Counted from the stretch's first letter, positions 1-6,007 are shown. The stretch: DNA of 7,350 nt from Clostridia bacterium (GCA_017549745.1 JAFYUA010000340.1:1-7350); one strand, 5' to 3'. Program-made: numbers and translations. Notes: generated by a model from the sequence alone, not told the origin.

Positions 1-959
1 AATGTGTGCAGACCATTGCCGCCACGCTGCCTGTGTGCTCGGTCAGGGGTGTGGCATATTCCACCTTCACCATCATCCACATAAAAGACAATGAATTTGC
101 CGAAATCATACAATATGACAATCCTCATGTGATTGTCATAAGAAATGGCGAAAACTATGAATATCCCCGCGTGGAAATGAACATTGGCGGCAAAAAGCTT
201 TATAAAACATCAATCCGACTTAAGGAAGATGACATTTTTGTGGCCATGAGTGACGGTTGTCCGCATGCGGGCATCGGCATGGCATACAATTTCGGCTGGA
301 AAAGAGAAGACATCATAGCCTTTATGGAAACAATGGCAGTAAGCGGCTTCACCGCCAAGACTCTGTCTACCATTTTAGTAGATGAATGCAACAGACTCTA
401 TGGCGAAAAGCCCGGCGATGATGCGACTGCCTGCATTGTAAAAATACGAAAAAGAGAACCCATGAACATGCTCTTTGGCCCTCCTGCAAACCGTGACGAT
501 TGCGACAGAATGATGTCACTGTTTTTCTCCAAAGAGGGCAAGCACATAATATGCGGCGGCACCACATCTTCCATAGCGGCAAAGTATCTGGGCAAAAAGA
601 TTCAGGCAAGTCTTGATTTTGGTGATTCCGACATCCCCCCCATTGCAAAAATAGACGGAGTGGACCTTGTGACAGAGGGAGTCATCACAGTGAACCGAGT
701 GCTGGAATATGCCAGAGATTATCTTGACAAAAACGAAAAGTATGAGCATTGGAACTTCAAGCGCGACGGAGCTTCGCTCATCTGTCAGCTTTTATTTGAA
801 GAAGCCACCGACATCAACTTTTATGTGGGCAGAGCAGTGAATCCTGCCCATCAGAATCCTGACCTTCCCATCACATTCAACATCAAAATGAATCTGGTTG
901 AGGAATTGTCAAAATGTCTCAGACAGATGGGCAAACGCATCAAGGTAAGTTATTTTTAG
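1..959 (+). CDS. SpoIIE/PP2C-family serine phosphatase, C-terminal part (5' truncated by window edge)
   Basis: The frame is open from the left edge to TAG at 957-959. The GTG at 6 is probably internal, because the first visible residues are already core phosphatase sequence. Numbering from that GTG, YSTFTII (18-24), YDNPHVIVI (38-46), MSDGCPHAG (81-89) and GDDATACIV (137-145) match the second half of a SpoIIE-type PP2C domain; the Asp residues of MSDG and GDDAT are the expected metal ligands. The first metal-binding Asp would lie upstream of the window. Such enzymes remove phosphate from Ser/Thr, typically of anti-sigma-factor antagonists. After residue 150 comes a further domain of about 165 residues containing FGPP and a CGGTTSS stretch, which I cannot assign. 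No membrane segment is visible, so a cytosolic location is likely. It lies 21 bases upstream of the hydrogenase gene on the same strand, probably in one operon. The substrate is unknown. Confidence 0.85.
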   Translation, partial: CVQTIAATLPVCSVRGVAYSTFTIIHIKDNEFAEIIQYDNPHVIVIRNGENYEYPRVEMNIGGKKLYKTSIRLKEDDIFVAMSDGCPHAGIGMAYNFGWKREDIIAFMETMAVSGFTAKTLSTILVDECNRLYGEKPGDDATACIVKIRKREPMNMLFGPPANRDDCDRMMSLFFSKEGKHIICGGTTSSIAAKYLGKKIQASLDFGDSDIPPIAKIDGVDLVTEGVITVNRVLEYARDYLDKNEKYEHWNFKRDGASLICQLLFEEATDINFYVGRAVNPAHQNPDLPITFNIKMNLVEELSKCLRQMGKRIKVSYF

Positions 960-980
960 TGTCACAAAGGAGAAAATATT

Positions 981-2402
981 ATGAGAAAATTTGACACAAA
1001 GGTGCAACACCTCAAATACAAAGTGCTCAGAGAAGTGGCGCGTCAGGCATGGAATGACACACTGCTCGAAAATGTGCTCGATATACCCGAAATGATAGTA
1101 AGCGGCAAAACCTCTACCATGCGCTGCTGTGTATATAAGGAAAGAGCCATTTTAGCTGAGCGCATAAAGCTTGCAATGGGTGCAGGCAAGGATGCGCACA
1201 GTGTGATAGAGGTCATAGACATAGCCTGCGACGAGTGCCCTGCCGCGGGATACGAGGTGACCGATTCGTGCAGGGGTTGTCTGGCTCACCGCTGCGAAGA
1301 TGTGTGCAAAAAAGGGGCTATATCCTTTGACCACAACCATGTTGCCCACATAGACAAATCAAAATGTGTGGAGTGCGGAATGTGCGCCAAGGTGTGTCCT
1401 TATTCGGCAATTGTCAACCGAAAACGCCCCTGCCAGGTTGCATGCAAAGTCAAAGCCATCTCTATCAACGAAGACAACGCAGCATCAATCGACCGCGACA
1501 AGTGCATAAGCTGCGGAGCGTGTGTGTATCAGTGCCCGTTTGGAGCAATCACCGACAAATCATATATTCTCAATGTCATCGACATCATCAAAAAAAGCGA
1601 AAACAATCAAAAAAACAAGGTGTATGCAATGGTAGCACCATCTATATCCAGCCAGTTTACCTATGCAAAACTCGGTCAGGTGATAACAGGGCTCAAAAAG
1701 CTCGGCTTTTTCACAGTGATAGAGGCAGCTCTCGGAGCAGACATGGTAGCCAGGGAGGAGTCAAAAGAGCTTAGCGAAAAAGGTTTTCTCACAAGCTCAT
1801 GCTGCCCTGCGTTTGTGGCATATATCAAATCGGAATTTCCTGACCTTTTGCCCTTGGTGTCACACAATCCTTCACCTATGGCAGCTTTGGCAAAATATAT
1901 CAAAAAGACCAACGAAGATGCCAAGGTTGTGTTCATAGGTCCTTGCACTGCCAAAAAAGCCGAAGCACAGCTTGACGAAGTGAAACCATATGTTGATGCG
2001 GTGCTCACCTTTGAAGAACTGCAGGCTCTTTTTGACAGCCGCGATATCGACATCACTGCACTTGAAGAGGATGTGCTCGACAATGCCTCATATTTTGGCA
2101 GAATCTTTGCCCGTTCGGGGGGCCTTAGCGATGCAGTGGCTCAGGGACTAAAGGAACAGGGCATAAGCTTTGAGCTCAAAGCAGCTGCGTGCGACGGCAT
2201 CGAAGAATGCAGGCTTGCTCTTTTGAAAAAGAGGAAAAATGTGCTCGATGCCAACTTCATCGAGGGCATGGCTTGCATTGGCGGGTGCATCGGCGGAGCA
2301 GGATGCCTGACTCATGGCGAAAAAAACAAAGCCGAAGTCGATAAATATGGCAGAGAAGCTTTGGAAAAAACAATCGGTGATGCAGTGTCATTGCTGAAAT
2401 AA
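981..2402 (+). CDS. Monomeric [FeFe]-hydrogenase, group B type, ferredoxin-like N-terminus
   Basis: Complete 473-residue cytosolic iron-sulfur enzyme predicted to interconvert protons/electrons and H2. The N-terminal region carries 16 cysteines (83, 86, 97, 100, 105, 109, 129, 132, 135, 139, 151, 155, 175, 178, 181, 185), including two ferredoxin CxxCxxCxxxCP motifs at 129-140 and 175-186, enough for up to four [4Fe-4S] clusters. The H-domain has all three signatures: TSSCCPAF (271-278), GPCTAKKAEA (320-329) and EGMACIGGCIGGAG (428-441). Expected H-cluster ligands are C275, C322, C432 and C436; C274 matches the proton-relay cysteine. The Gly before C322 instead of Met, and PAF instead of PxW, point to group B rather than the prototype group A. 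No hydrogenase maturases or NADH-binding partner subunits are in the window, so ferredoxin is the likely partner. A strong ribosome binding site (AAAGGAG, 966-972) supports the ATG. The physiological role of group B enzymes is poorly known. Confidence 0.95.
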   Translation: MRKFDTKVQHLKYKVLREVARQAWNDTLLENVLDIPEMIVSGKTSTMRCCVYKERAILAERIKLAMGAGKDAHSVIEVIDIACDECPAAGYEVTDSCRGCLAHRCEDVCKKGAISFDHNHVAHIDKSKCVECGMCAKVCPYSAIVNRKRPCQVACKVKAISINEDNAASIDRDKCISCGACVYQCPFGAITDKSYILNVIDIIKKSENNQKNKVYAMVAPSISSQFTYAKLGQVITGLKKLGFFTVIEAALGADMVAREESKELSEKGFLTSSCCPAFVAYIKSEFPDLLPLVSHNPSPMAALAKYIKKTNEDAKVVFIGPCTAKKAEAQLDEVKPYVDAVLTFEELQALFDSRDIDITALEEDVLDNASYFGRIFARSGGLSDAVAQGLKEQGISFELKAAACDGIEECRLALLKKRKNVLDANFIEGMACIGGCIGGAGCLTHGEKNKAEVDKYGREALEKTIGDAVSLLK

Positions 2403-2432
2403 TATAAAGCGAAATATCGTAATGCGAACTTA

Positions 2433-2607
2433 TTATAAATTATTGTTTAGTTGCATACTGCCTGCAAAAGCTCTTGGACATTCTTTTCGAAAACTGGCTT
2501 CGGCTTCGCCTGCAGAGGTTTTCTCCAAGAACATCCAAGAGCTTTTGCGCCAGTTGTGCATATTGCAAGGTTTGGGTGTGCTTTATTCGATAAACAATAA
2601 ATTATAA
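2433..2607. repeat. ~175-bp imperfect palindromic element with terminal inverted repeats
   Basis: The outer arms at 2433-2449 (TTATAAATTATTGTTTA) and 2591-2607 are inverted repeats matching at 16 of 17 positions. Nested inside is a perfect 15-bp inverted repeat, 2464-2478 (GCAAAAGCTCTTGGA) with 2534-2548, plus AAAAC/GTTTT at 2490-2494 and 2518-2522 around a GC-rich apex (GGCTTCGGCTTCGCC). The arms are not centred alike: the right side holds about 28 additional unpaired bases. It contains no convincing gene. The outermost TTATAA occurs on both ends and could alternatively be a target duplication around an 11-bp terminal repeat. The architecture fits a MITE-like non-autonomous element or a highly structured RNA; with one copy in view the two cannot be separated. 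Confidence 0.6.
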
Positions 2608-2628
2608 CATTTCAATCAGAACAAACAG

Positions 2629-2655
2629 AAAAAGACCGCCGCGGCGGTCTTTTTT
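2629..2655. terminator. Bidirectional intrinsic terminator
   Basis: A perfect GC-rich palindrome (AGACCGCCGCGGCGGTCT, 2633-2650) is flanked by an A-run on the left and a T-run on the right, so either strand yields a stable hairpin followed by U residues. It lies between the convergent hydrogenase gene (ending at 2402) and apbE gene (ending at 2659) and should end transcription from both sides. On the + strand it also lies downstream of the palindromic element, so that element would be included in the hydrogenase transcript. Confidence 0.93.
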
Positions 2656-2658
2656 GTG

Positions 2659-3621
2659 TCAATATTCTTTCCAGTTGTTTGTCTTATCCACAGTGATATA
2701 TTTTACAATGTCAAAATTATCTTTTATTTTTTCAAATTTCTCTGCTCCCATCACAAAAATTGCAGTGGAGAGCATGTCGGCTTCAAATGACGATTTGCCT
2801 ATCACCGACACACTGATGAGCCCCTCATCGGCGCAGTAGCCCGTCTTTGGATTTATGATGTGGTGATATATCCTGCCGCCCGATTCAAAATATCGCTCAT
2901 ATGACCCCGATGTAACGCACGAAAGGTCCGATAGCTCCTCTGCCTTGAAATATTCGCCCCTCTGCCCGCCCGGGTCCTGCAGACCTATGCGCCATGGAGT
3001 GCCTTTTTCGGAACTTCCCATTGCATACACATTGCCCCCAAGGTCGAGAATGGCATCTTTTATGCCATGGTCTCTTATCACCTTCACCGCGCAATCTGCC
3101 GCATATCCCTTTGCAGCTCCGCCAAGGTCGAGCATCATGCCCTCTGCACCAAGGCGCACAGTGCCATCAGATAGCTCCACCTTTGTCCAGTCCACCTTTG
3201 ATTTTGCCTCGGCTATGGCGTCAGGGGAGGGCACAGATGGGTTTTCTGCCTTTATGTTCCACAAATCCACCAGTGGTTTTATGGTGATGTCAAAGGCGCC
3301 GTCTGTGAGAGCGCATATTCTGAGTGCTTCTTTGAGCACGCTCATCACCTCAGCCGATGACTTCACGGGTGCAGAGTGGGCATTGTGGTTAATGTTGTAG
3401 ATTTCACTCGTTTCAATATATGGGCTGAAGATGGCCTCAATTCTTTTTATCTCATCAATGGCGGCATTTGCTGCCTCGTCGCTGCCCTCGCCATAGCATG
3501 TCACCGACACTATGGTGTCAAGCAAAAGCGCCGTCTGGGTGCTTTTTTCAACCTTGCCGCATGAGCAAAGACTCATGCAAAGAGCCGTCAAAACAGTGAG
3601 TGCCACGATTTTTGTTTTCAT
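2659..3621 (-). CDS. apbE: FAD:protein FMN transferase, ApbE family lipoprotein
   Basis: Complete 320-residue protein of usual family length. ApbE enzymes use FAD to attach FMN covalently to a Thr (or Ser) of exported or membrane redox proteins such as RnfG/NqrC-type subunits. A basic, hydrophobic N-terminus ends in a lipobox (L18-C-S-C21), so it is predicted to be lipid-anchored at C21 on the outer face of the membrane. Family motifs in order are DGAFDIT (107-113), DLGGAAKGYAAD (165-176), DLGGN (193-197), TSGSYERYF (237-245), HHIINPKTGY (253-262) and ADMLSTA (281-287); the last holds the conserved metal/pyrophosphate-site Asp and Thr. All key motifs look intact. The gene converges on the hydrogenase gene and diverges from darA; no target flavoprotein is in the window. 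The start codon is supported by a purine-rich GAAAGAGAGTG stretch just upstream on the coding strand. Confidence 0.93.
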   Translation of the reverse strand: MKTKIVALTVLTALCMSLCSCGKVEKSTQTALLLDTIVSVTCYGEGSDEAANAAIDEIKRIEAIFSPYIETSEIYNINHNAHSAPVKSSAEVMSVLKEALRICALTDGAFDITIKPLVDLWNIKAENPSVPSPDAIAEAKSKVDWTKVELSDGTVRLGAEGMMLDLGGAAKGYAADCAVKVIRDHGIKDAILDLGGNVYAMGSSEKGTPWRIGLQDPGGQRGEYFKAEELSDLSCVTSGSYERYFESGGRIYHHIINPKTGYCADEGLISVSVIGKSSFEADMLSTAIFVMGAEKFEKIKDNFDIVKYITVDKTNNWKEY

Positions 3622-3643
3622 AAAATCACTCTCTTTCAGCTAT

Positions 3644-3672
3644 ATTTTAACACAAAAAGAGAATTTGAGCAA
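3644..3672 (-). promoter_or_regulatory. Putative sigma-A promoter of apbE
   Basis: Read on the - strand, TTGCTC (3667-3672) and TAAAAT (3644-3649) are separated by exactly 17 bases, a reasonable vegetative promoter with a weak -35 box. Transcription would begin near 3637, giving a leader of only about 15 bases. The inference rests on consensus similarity and position alone. Confidence 0.55.
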
Positions 3673-3689
3673 TATACATAAATTTTTTC

Positions 3690-3718
3690 TTGATTTTATG
3701 CACATTTCATTATATAAT
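3690..3718 (+). promoter_or_regulatory. Sigma-A promoter of the darA-holB-ricT cluster
   Basis: TTGATT (3690-3695) is followed after 17 bases by a perfect TATAAT (3713-3718). Transcription would start near 3725, almost at the ribosome binding site AAAAGGAG (3724-3731), so the leader is very short. The -35 box lies 17 bases from that of the divergent apbE promoter, so the two promoters could interfere or share a regulator. Confidence 0.78.
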
Positions 3719-3740
3719 ATTGTAAAAGGAGAGTGATATT

Positions 3741-4067
3741 ATGAAATTAGTTCTTGCAATAGTAAATGACGAAGATGGCAACAAAGTATTGGGTGCTCTT
3801 TCCAAAGAAGGCTTCAGCGTAACCAAGCTTGCCACCACAGGCGGTTTTCTTAAGGCGGGAAACATGACACTTCTCTCCGGTGTAGAAGATGACCAGGTTC
3901 AGACGGTTATAGACATCATCAGGAGCAAGAGTCAGCGCAGAACACAAATCACTGCATCTCCTATGCCAATGGGTGCTTCGGCTTCCTTTACCCCATATCC
4001 GATAGAGGTTCAGGTTGGCGGTGCTACCATCTTTGTTCTCGATGTAGACAGATTTGAAAAGGTATAA
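3741..4067 (+). CDS. darA: Cyclic-di-AMP-binding PII-like protein DarA/PstA (YaaQ)
   Basis: Complete 108-residue protein matching the DarA/PstA/YaaQ family closely in length and sequence. These small cytosolic PII-like trimers bind the second messenger c-di-AMP; downstream targets are not well defined. Visible family motifs are TKLATTGGFLKAGN (28-41), SGVEDDQV (46-53) and the C-terminal PYPIEVQVGGATIFVL segment (about 85-100). T28, F36, L37, N41 and G47 correspond to residues that contact c-di-AMP in Staphylococcus PstA as I recall them. Positions 24 and 26 are Gly and Ser rather than the Asn and Arg I recall there, so affinity may differ. It is the first gene of the rightward cluster, with a strong promoter and ribosome binding site, and stops 6 bases before holB. 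In Bacillus the same gene also stands upstream of holB. Confidence 0.95.
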   Translation: MKLVLAIVNDEDGNKVLGALSKEGFSVTKLATTGGFLKAGNMTLLSGVEDDQVQTVIDIIRSKSQRRTQITASPMPMGASASFTPYPIEVQVGGATIFVLDVDRFEKV

Positions 4068-4073
4068 TGCATA

Positions 4074-5027
4074 ATGCTTAGTGCGCAGCAGCAAAAAATA
4101 GTATCACATTTCAAGGGTGCCTTGGCGTCAGATACTTTAAGACATGCATATATTATCTCCGGAAGCTCCGGAGTGGGCAAAAAGAGGGCGGCAGATGAGC
4201 TGCAGCTCCTTTTTGCTTGCAATGAAGGCACAGGTTGCGGCAATTGCACAGGCTGCAAAAGCGCAAAGCTTGGCGCCAACAGTGACATAATAAGGCTTTC
4301 GCTGGGTGAGAAAAATGTGTATGAAATAGCCCGCATAAGAGAGCTCATCAAAAAAGTTCACGAAAAACCCAAGGGCAAACACAAGCTCATCATCATAGAA
4401 GATGCCCACTGCCTGGGGCAGATATGCCAAAATGCACTTTTGAAGCTCATCGAAGAGCCACCCGGGTATGCAGTGTTTGTTCTTCTTTGTGACAATCTTT
4501 TCACCATCTTGCCCACTGTGCTCTCGCGAGTGATGACCATCGAGATGCAACCGTGGAAAAAGAAAGAGCTTGAAGCCATATGTCCGCTTGATTTATCAAA
4601 GAGCTACCTATATGACCTTGCCGAGGGCAATGTGGGCACTTTGCTTTCTATTGCGTCAGACTCAGAGCTTTCCAAAGTGAGAGACACTGCCATAGATTCC
4701 TTTGTGCGCCTTGCTTCATCATCACCCTACGGCGTGTATGATGCTTTAGATGAGTGGCTTGTAAATAAAGAAAGATTAAAAGACATGCTTGGTGCTCTCG
4801 CGCTTTTTTTGGCAGATGTGCTCCTTGTGTCACTTGGGCGCAAAGATGATGTCGTCGGCACCGACAAAATAAGAGAATGTGAAGCAATTGCGGCGCGTTT
4901 GTCACCCAAAGCCGCACTCAAGCTCACAGAGCTTGCAGGCTCACAGACAGAGCGCATTGGGCGAAACGAAAATCTATCCATGGCACTACTGACCATGTTT
5001 ATGAAAATCAAAGAAATTATCACATAG
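4074..5027 (+). CDS. holB: DNA polymerase III delta prime subunit (clamp loader)
   Basis: Complete 317-residue AAA+ protein, the delta prime subunit of the clamp loader that places the beta sliding clamp on primed DNA. It has HAYIISGSSGVGKK (24-37), a Walker A-like loop with Lys where ATP-binding members have Ser/Thr. A four-cysteine zinc site follows (C49, C55, C58, C61), then a degenerate Walker B/DEAD-like IIIEDAH (106-112), NALLKLIEEPP (120-130) and the sensor-1/SRC-like LPTVLSRV (146-153), where Cys is replaced by Val. The C-terminal half (about 160-317) is the expected helical part, less conserved. Loss of catalytic Walker residues is normal for delta prime. The ATG at 4074 is preceded by AAAAGG (4057-4062) inside the end of darA, suggesting translation coupled to darA. 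In Bacillus yaaR separates the two genes; here it is missing. Confidence 0.93.
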   Translation: MLSAQQQKIVSHFKGALASDTLRHAYIISGSSGVGKKRAADELQLLFACNEGTGCGNCTGCKSAKLGANSDIIRLSLGEKNVYEIARIRELIKKVHEKPKGKHKLIIIEDAHCLGQICQNALLKLIEEPPGYAVFVLLCDNLFTILPTVLSRVMTIEMQPWKKKELEAICPLDLSKSYLYDLAEGNVGTLLSIASDSELSKVRDTAIDSFVRLASSSPYGVYDALDEWLVNKERLKDMLGALALFLADVLLVSLGRKDDVVGTDKIRECEAIAARLSPKAALKLTELAGSQTERIGRNENLSMALLTMFMKIKEIIT

Positions 5028-5054
5028 TTGCATGGCCAAGCTATTGCCCTGCAA
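5028..5054 (+). other. Small hairpin next to the ricT ribosome binding site
   Basis: TTGCA (5028-5032) and GGC (5034-5036) can pair with GCC (5046-5048) and TGCAA (5050-5054), with one T/C mismatch and a 9-base loop. The hairpin begins directly after the holB stop codon and ends at the ricT ribosome binding site AAGGAGG (5055-5061). No U-run follows, so it is not an intrinsic terminator. It could affect ricT translation or mark an RNA cleavage site; this is only inference. Confidence 0.4.
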
Positions 5055-5067
5055 AAGGAGGAAATAA

Positions 5068-5940
5068 ATGTTTGAAGTTACGGGAATAAGGTTCAAAAGG
5101 GTTGGCAAAATATATTATTTTGACCCCGGCGACCTTGTTTTGAAATCCGGTGACCATGTTATAGTGGAGACCTCACGCGGAATAGAATACGGCACAGTGG
5201 TAATTGCAAAAAAGAGCGTTACCGATGATGAAATAGTGCCCCCCTTAAAAAAAATCATCCGCATTGCAAATGCCGATGATGACAAAGCCATTGCCAAAAA
5301 CAAAGAAATGGAAAAAGAGGCTTTCAGGCTTTGTCAGGAAAAAATAAGAAAGCACAATCTTGAAATGAAGCTCATCGATGTGGAATACACCTTTGACCAC
5401 AACAAGGTTTTGTTTTATTTCACTGCCGACGGCAGAGTGGATTTCAGAGAGCTTGTGCGCGATTTGGCAGGCGTGTTCAAAACACGCATCGAGCTTCGCC
5501 AGATAGGCGTGCGCGACGAATCCAAGATGATGGGCGGCCTCGGCATATGCGGCAGGCAGCTTTGCTGCAATTTGTTTTTGAGTGATTTTGTGCCTGTGTC
5601 CATTAAGATGGCAAAGGAGCAGAATTTGTCGCTCAATCCCACCAAGATTTCGGGCACCTGCGGCAGACTCATGTGCTGCTTAAAGCATGAGCAGGAAGCA
5701 TATGAATCCATCATAAAATCCACCCCACCTGTGGGCTCACTTGTAAAGACTCCCGACGGCAAGGGTCAGGTGACGGCTGTGGCACTTCTAAAGGGCATCA
5801 TCACCGTGGCTGTGGAAAAGGGTGACGAAAAAGAGCTCAAGGAATACAAGGTAGACGAGCTCAAAATCCTCAAAAAAGCTTTTGTCAAAAAAGATGATGA
5901 TGTTGACATGGCAGAACTCAAGAAACTTGAAAAAGATTGA
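5068..5940 (+). CDS. ricT: RicT (YaaT), PSP1-domain regulator of RNA processing
   Basis: Complete 290-residue protein of the YaaT/PSP1 family. In Bacillus subtilis RicT forms a complex with RicA and RicF that binds [4Fe-4S] clusters and directs RNase Y in mRNA maturation; it also affects sporulation, competence and biofilm regulation. The family core is clear: IRFKRVGKIYYF (7-18), ETSRGIEYGTVV (34-45), DVEYTFDHNKVLFYFTADGRVDFRELVRDL (104-133), MGGLGICGRQLCC (155-167) and SGTCGRLMCCL (195-205). The cysteines 161, 166, 167, 198, 203 and 204 are those expected for cluster binding. The C-terminal 60 residues include VGSLVKTPDGKGQV and a highly charged Lys/Asp/Glu tail. An ideal AAGGAGG lies 6 bases before the ATG. 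RicA and RicF are not in the window. Position after holB matches Bacillus. Confidence 0.93.
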   Translation: MFEVTGIRFKRVGKIYYFDPGDLVLKSGDHVIVETSRGIEYGTVVIAKKSVTDDEIVPPLKKIIRIANADDDKAIAKNKEMEKEAFRLCQEKIRKHNLEMKLIDVEYTFDHNKVLFYFTADGRVDFRELVRDLAGVFKTRIELRQIGVRDESKMMGGLGICGRQLCCNLFLSDFVPVSIKMAKEQNLSLNPTKISGTCGRLMCCLKHEQEAYESIIKSTPPVGSLVKTPDGKGQVTAVALLKGIITVAVEKGDEKELKEYKVDELKILKKAFVKKDDDVDMAELKKLEKD

Positions 5941-5948
5941 TAAAACAC

Positions 5949-5977
5949 TTGATTTTTTAATCATTTGTTGTTATAAT
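5949..5977 (+). promoter_or_regulatory. Sigma-A promoter of the ferredoxin gene
   Basis: TTGATT (5949-5954), a 17-base spacer and a perfect TATAAT (5972-5977) lie just after the ricT stop codon; transcription should begin near 5984. The boxes and spacing are identical to those of the darA promoter. The -35 box overlaps a short palindrome, TGATTTTTTAATCA (5950-5963), that could serve as an operator. Confidence 0.8.
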
Positions 5978-5987
5978 TACAAATAGC

Positions 5988-6007
5988 GTAGAAAAGAGAA
6001 TTTCTAC
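5988..6007 (+). promoter_or_regulatory. 5' leader hairpin of the ferredoxin mRNA
   Basis: GTAGAAA (5988-5994) and TTTCTAC (6001-6007) form a perfect 7-bp stem with a 6-base loop. It would sit a few bases from the predicted transcript 5' end, ahead of the ribosome binding site AAGGAGG (6015-6021). Such a 5' hairpin may stabilise an abundant mRNA; it is not an evident riboswitch. Confidence 0.5.

Larger units (their letters stand above)
3625..3737. repeat. Mirrored 9-bp inverted repeat at the two divergent translation starts
   Basis: GAGAGTGAT lies at 3729-3737, three bases before the darA ATG. Its exact reverse complement, ATCACTCTC, lies at 3625-3633, three bases before the apbE ATG on the other strand. 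Each copy overlaps the ribosome binding region of its gene. This may be coincidence of purine-rich Shine-Dalgarno sequences, but the identity extends beyond the Shine-Dalgarno core into GTGAT. Confidence 0.5.

Noticed and set aside
6..8. GTG as the start codon of the phosphatase gene
   Set aside because: The frame is open to the window edge and the protein begins in the middle of the PP2C fold, so the true start must lie upstream.
941..953. GGTAAGT resembling a eukaryotic splice donor at the end of the phosphatase gene
   Set aside because: All other evidence is bacterial, and the frame stays intact to its own stop codon.
1676..2083. Ser/Ala-rich open frame antisense to the hydrogenase gene
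   Set aside because: It lies opposite the conserved H-cluster motifs and looks like a codon-bias shadow.
2422..2607. 61-codon open frame in the intergenic region
   Set aside because: It coincides with the inverted-repeat element, lacks a ribosome binding site and has no recognisable protein features.
2945..3400. Long open frame antisense to apbE
   Set aside because: It is Ser/Pro-rich shadow coding opposite well-conserved ApbE motifs, with no start signal.
4067..4069. ATG overlapping the darA stop codon (TAATG) as the holB start
   Set aside because: That frame hits a TAG after four codons; the holB frame starts at 4074.
5028..5054. Terminator between holB and ricT
   Set aside because: The hairpin is short, has a mismatch and is not followed by a U-run, so read-through is expected.
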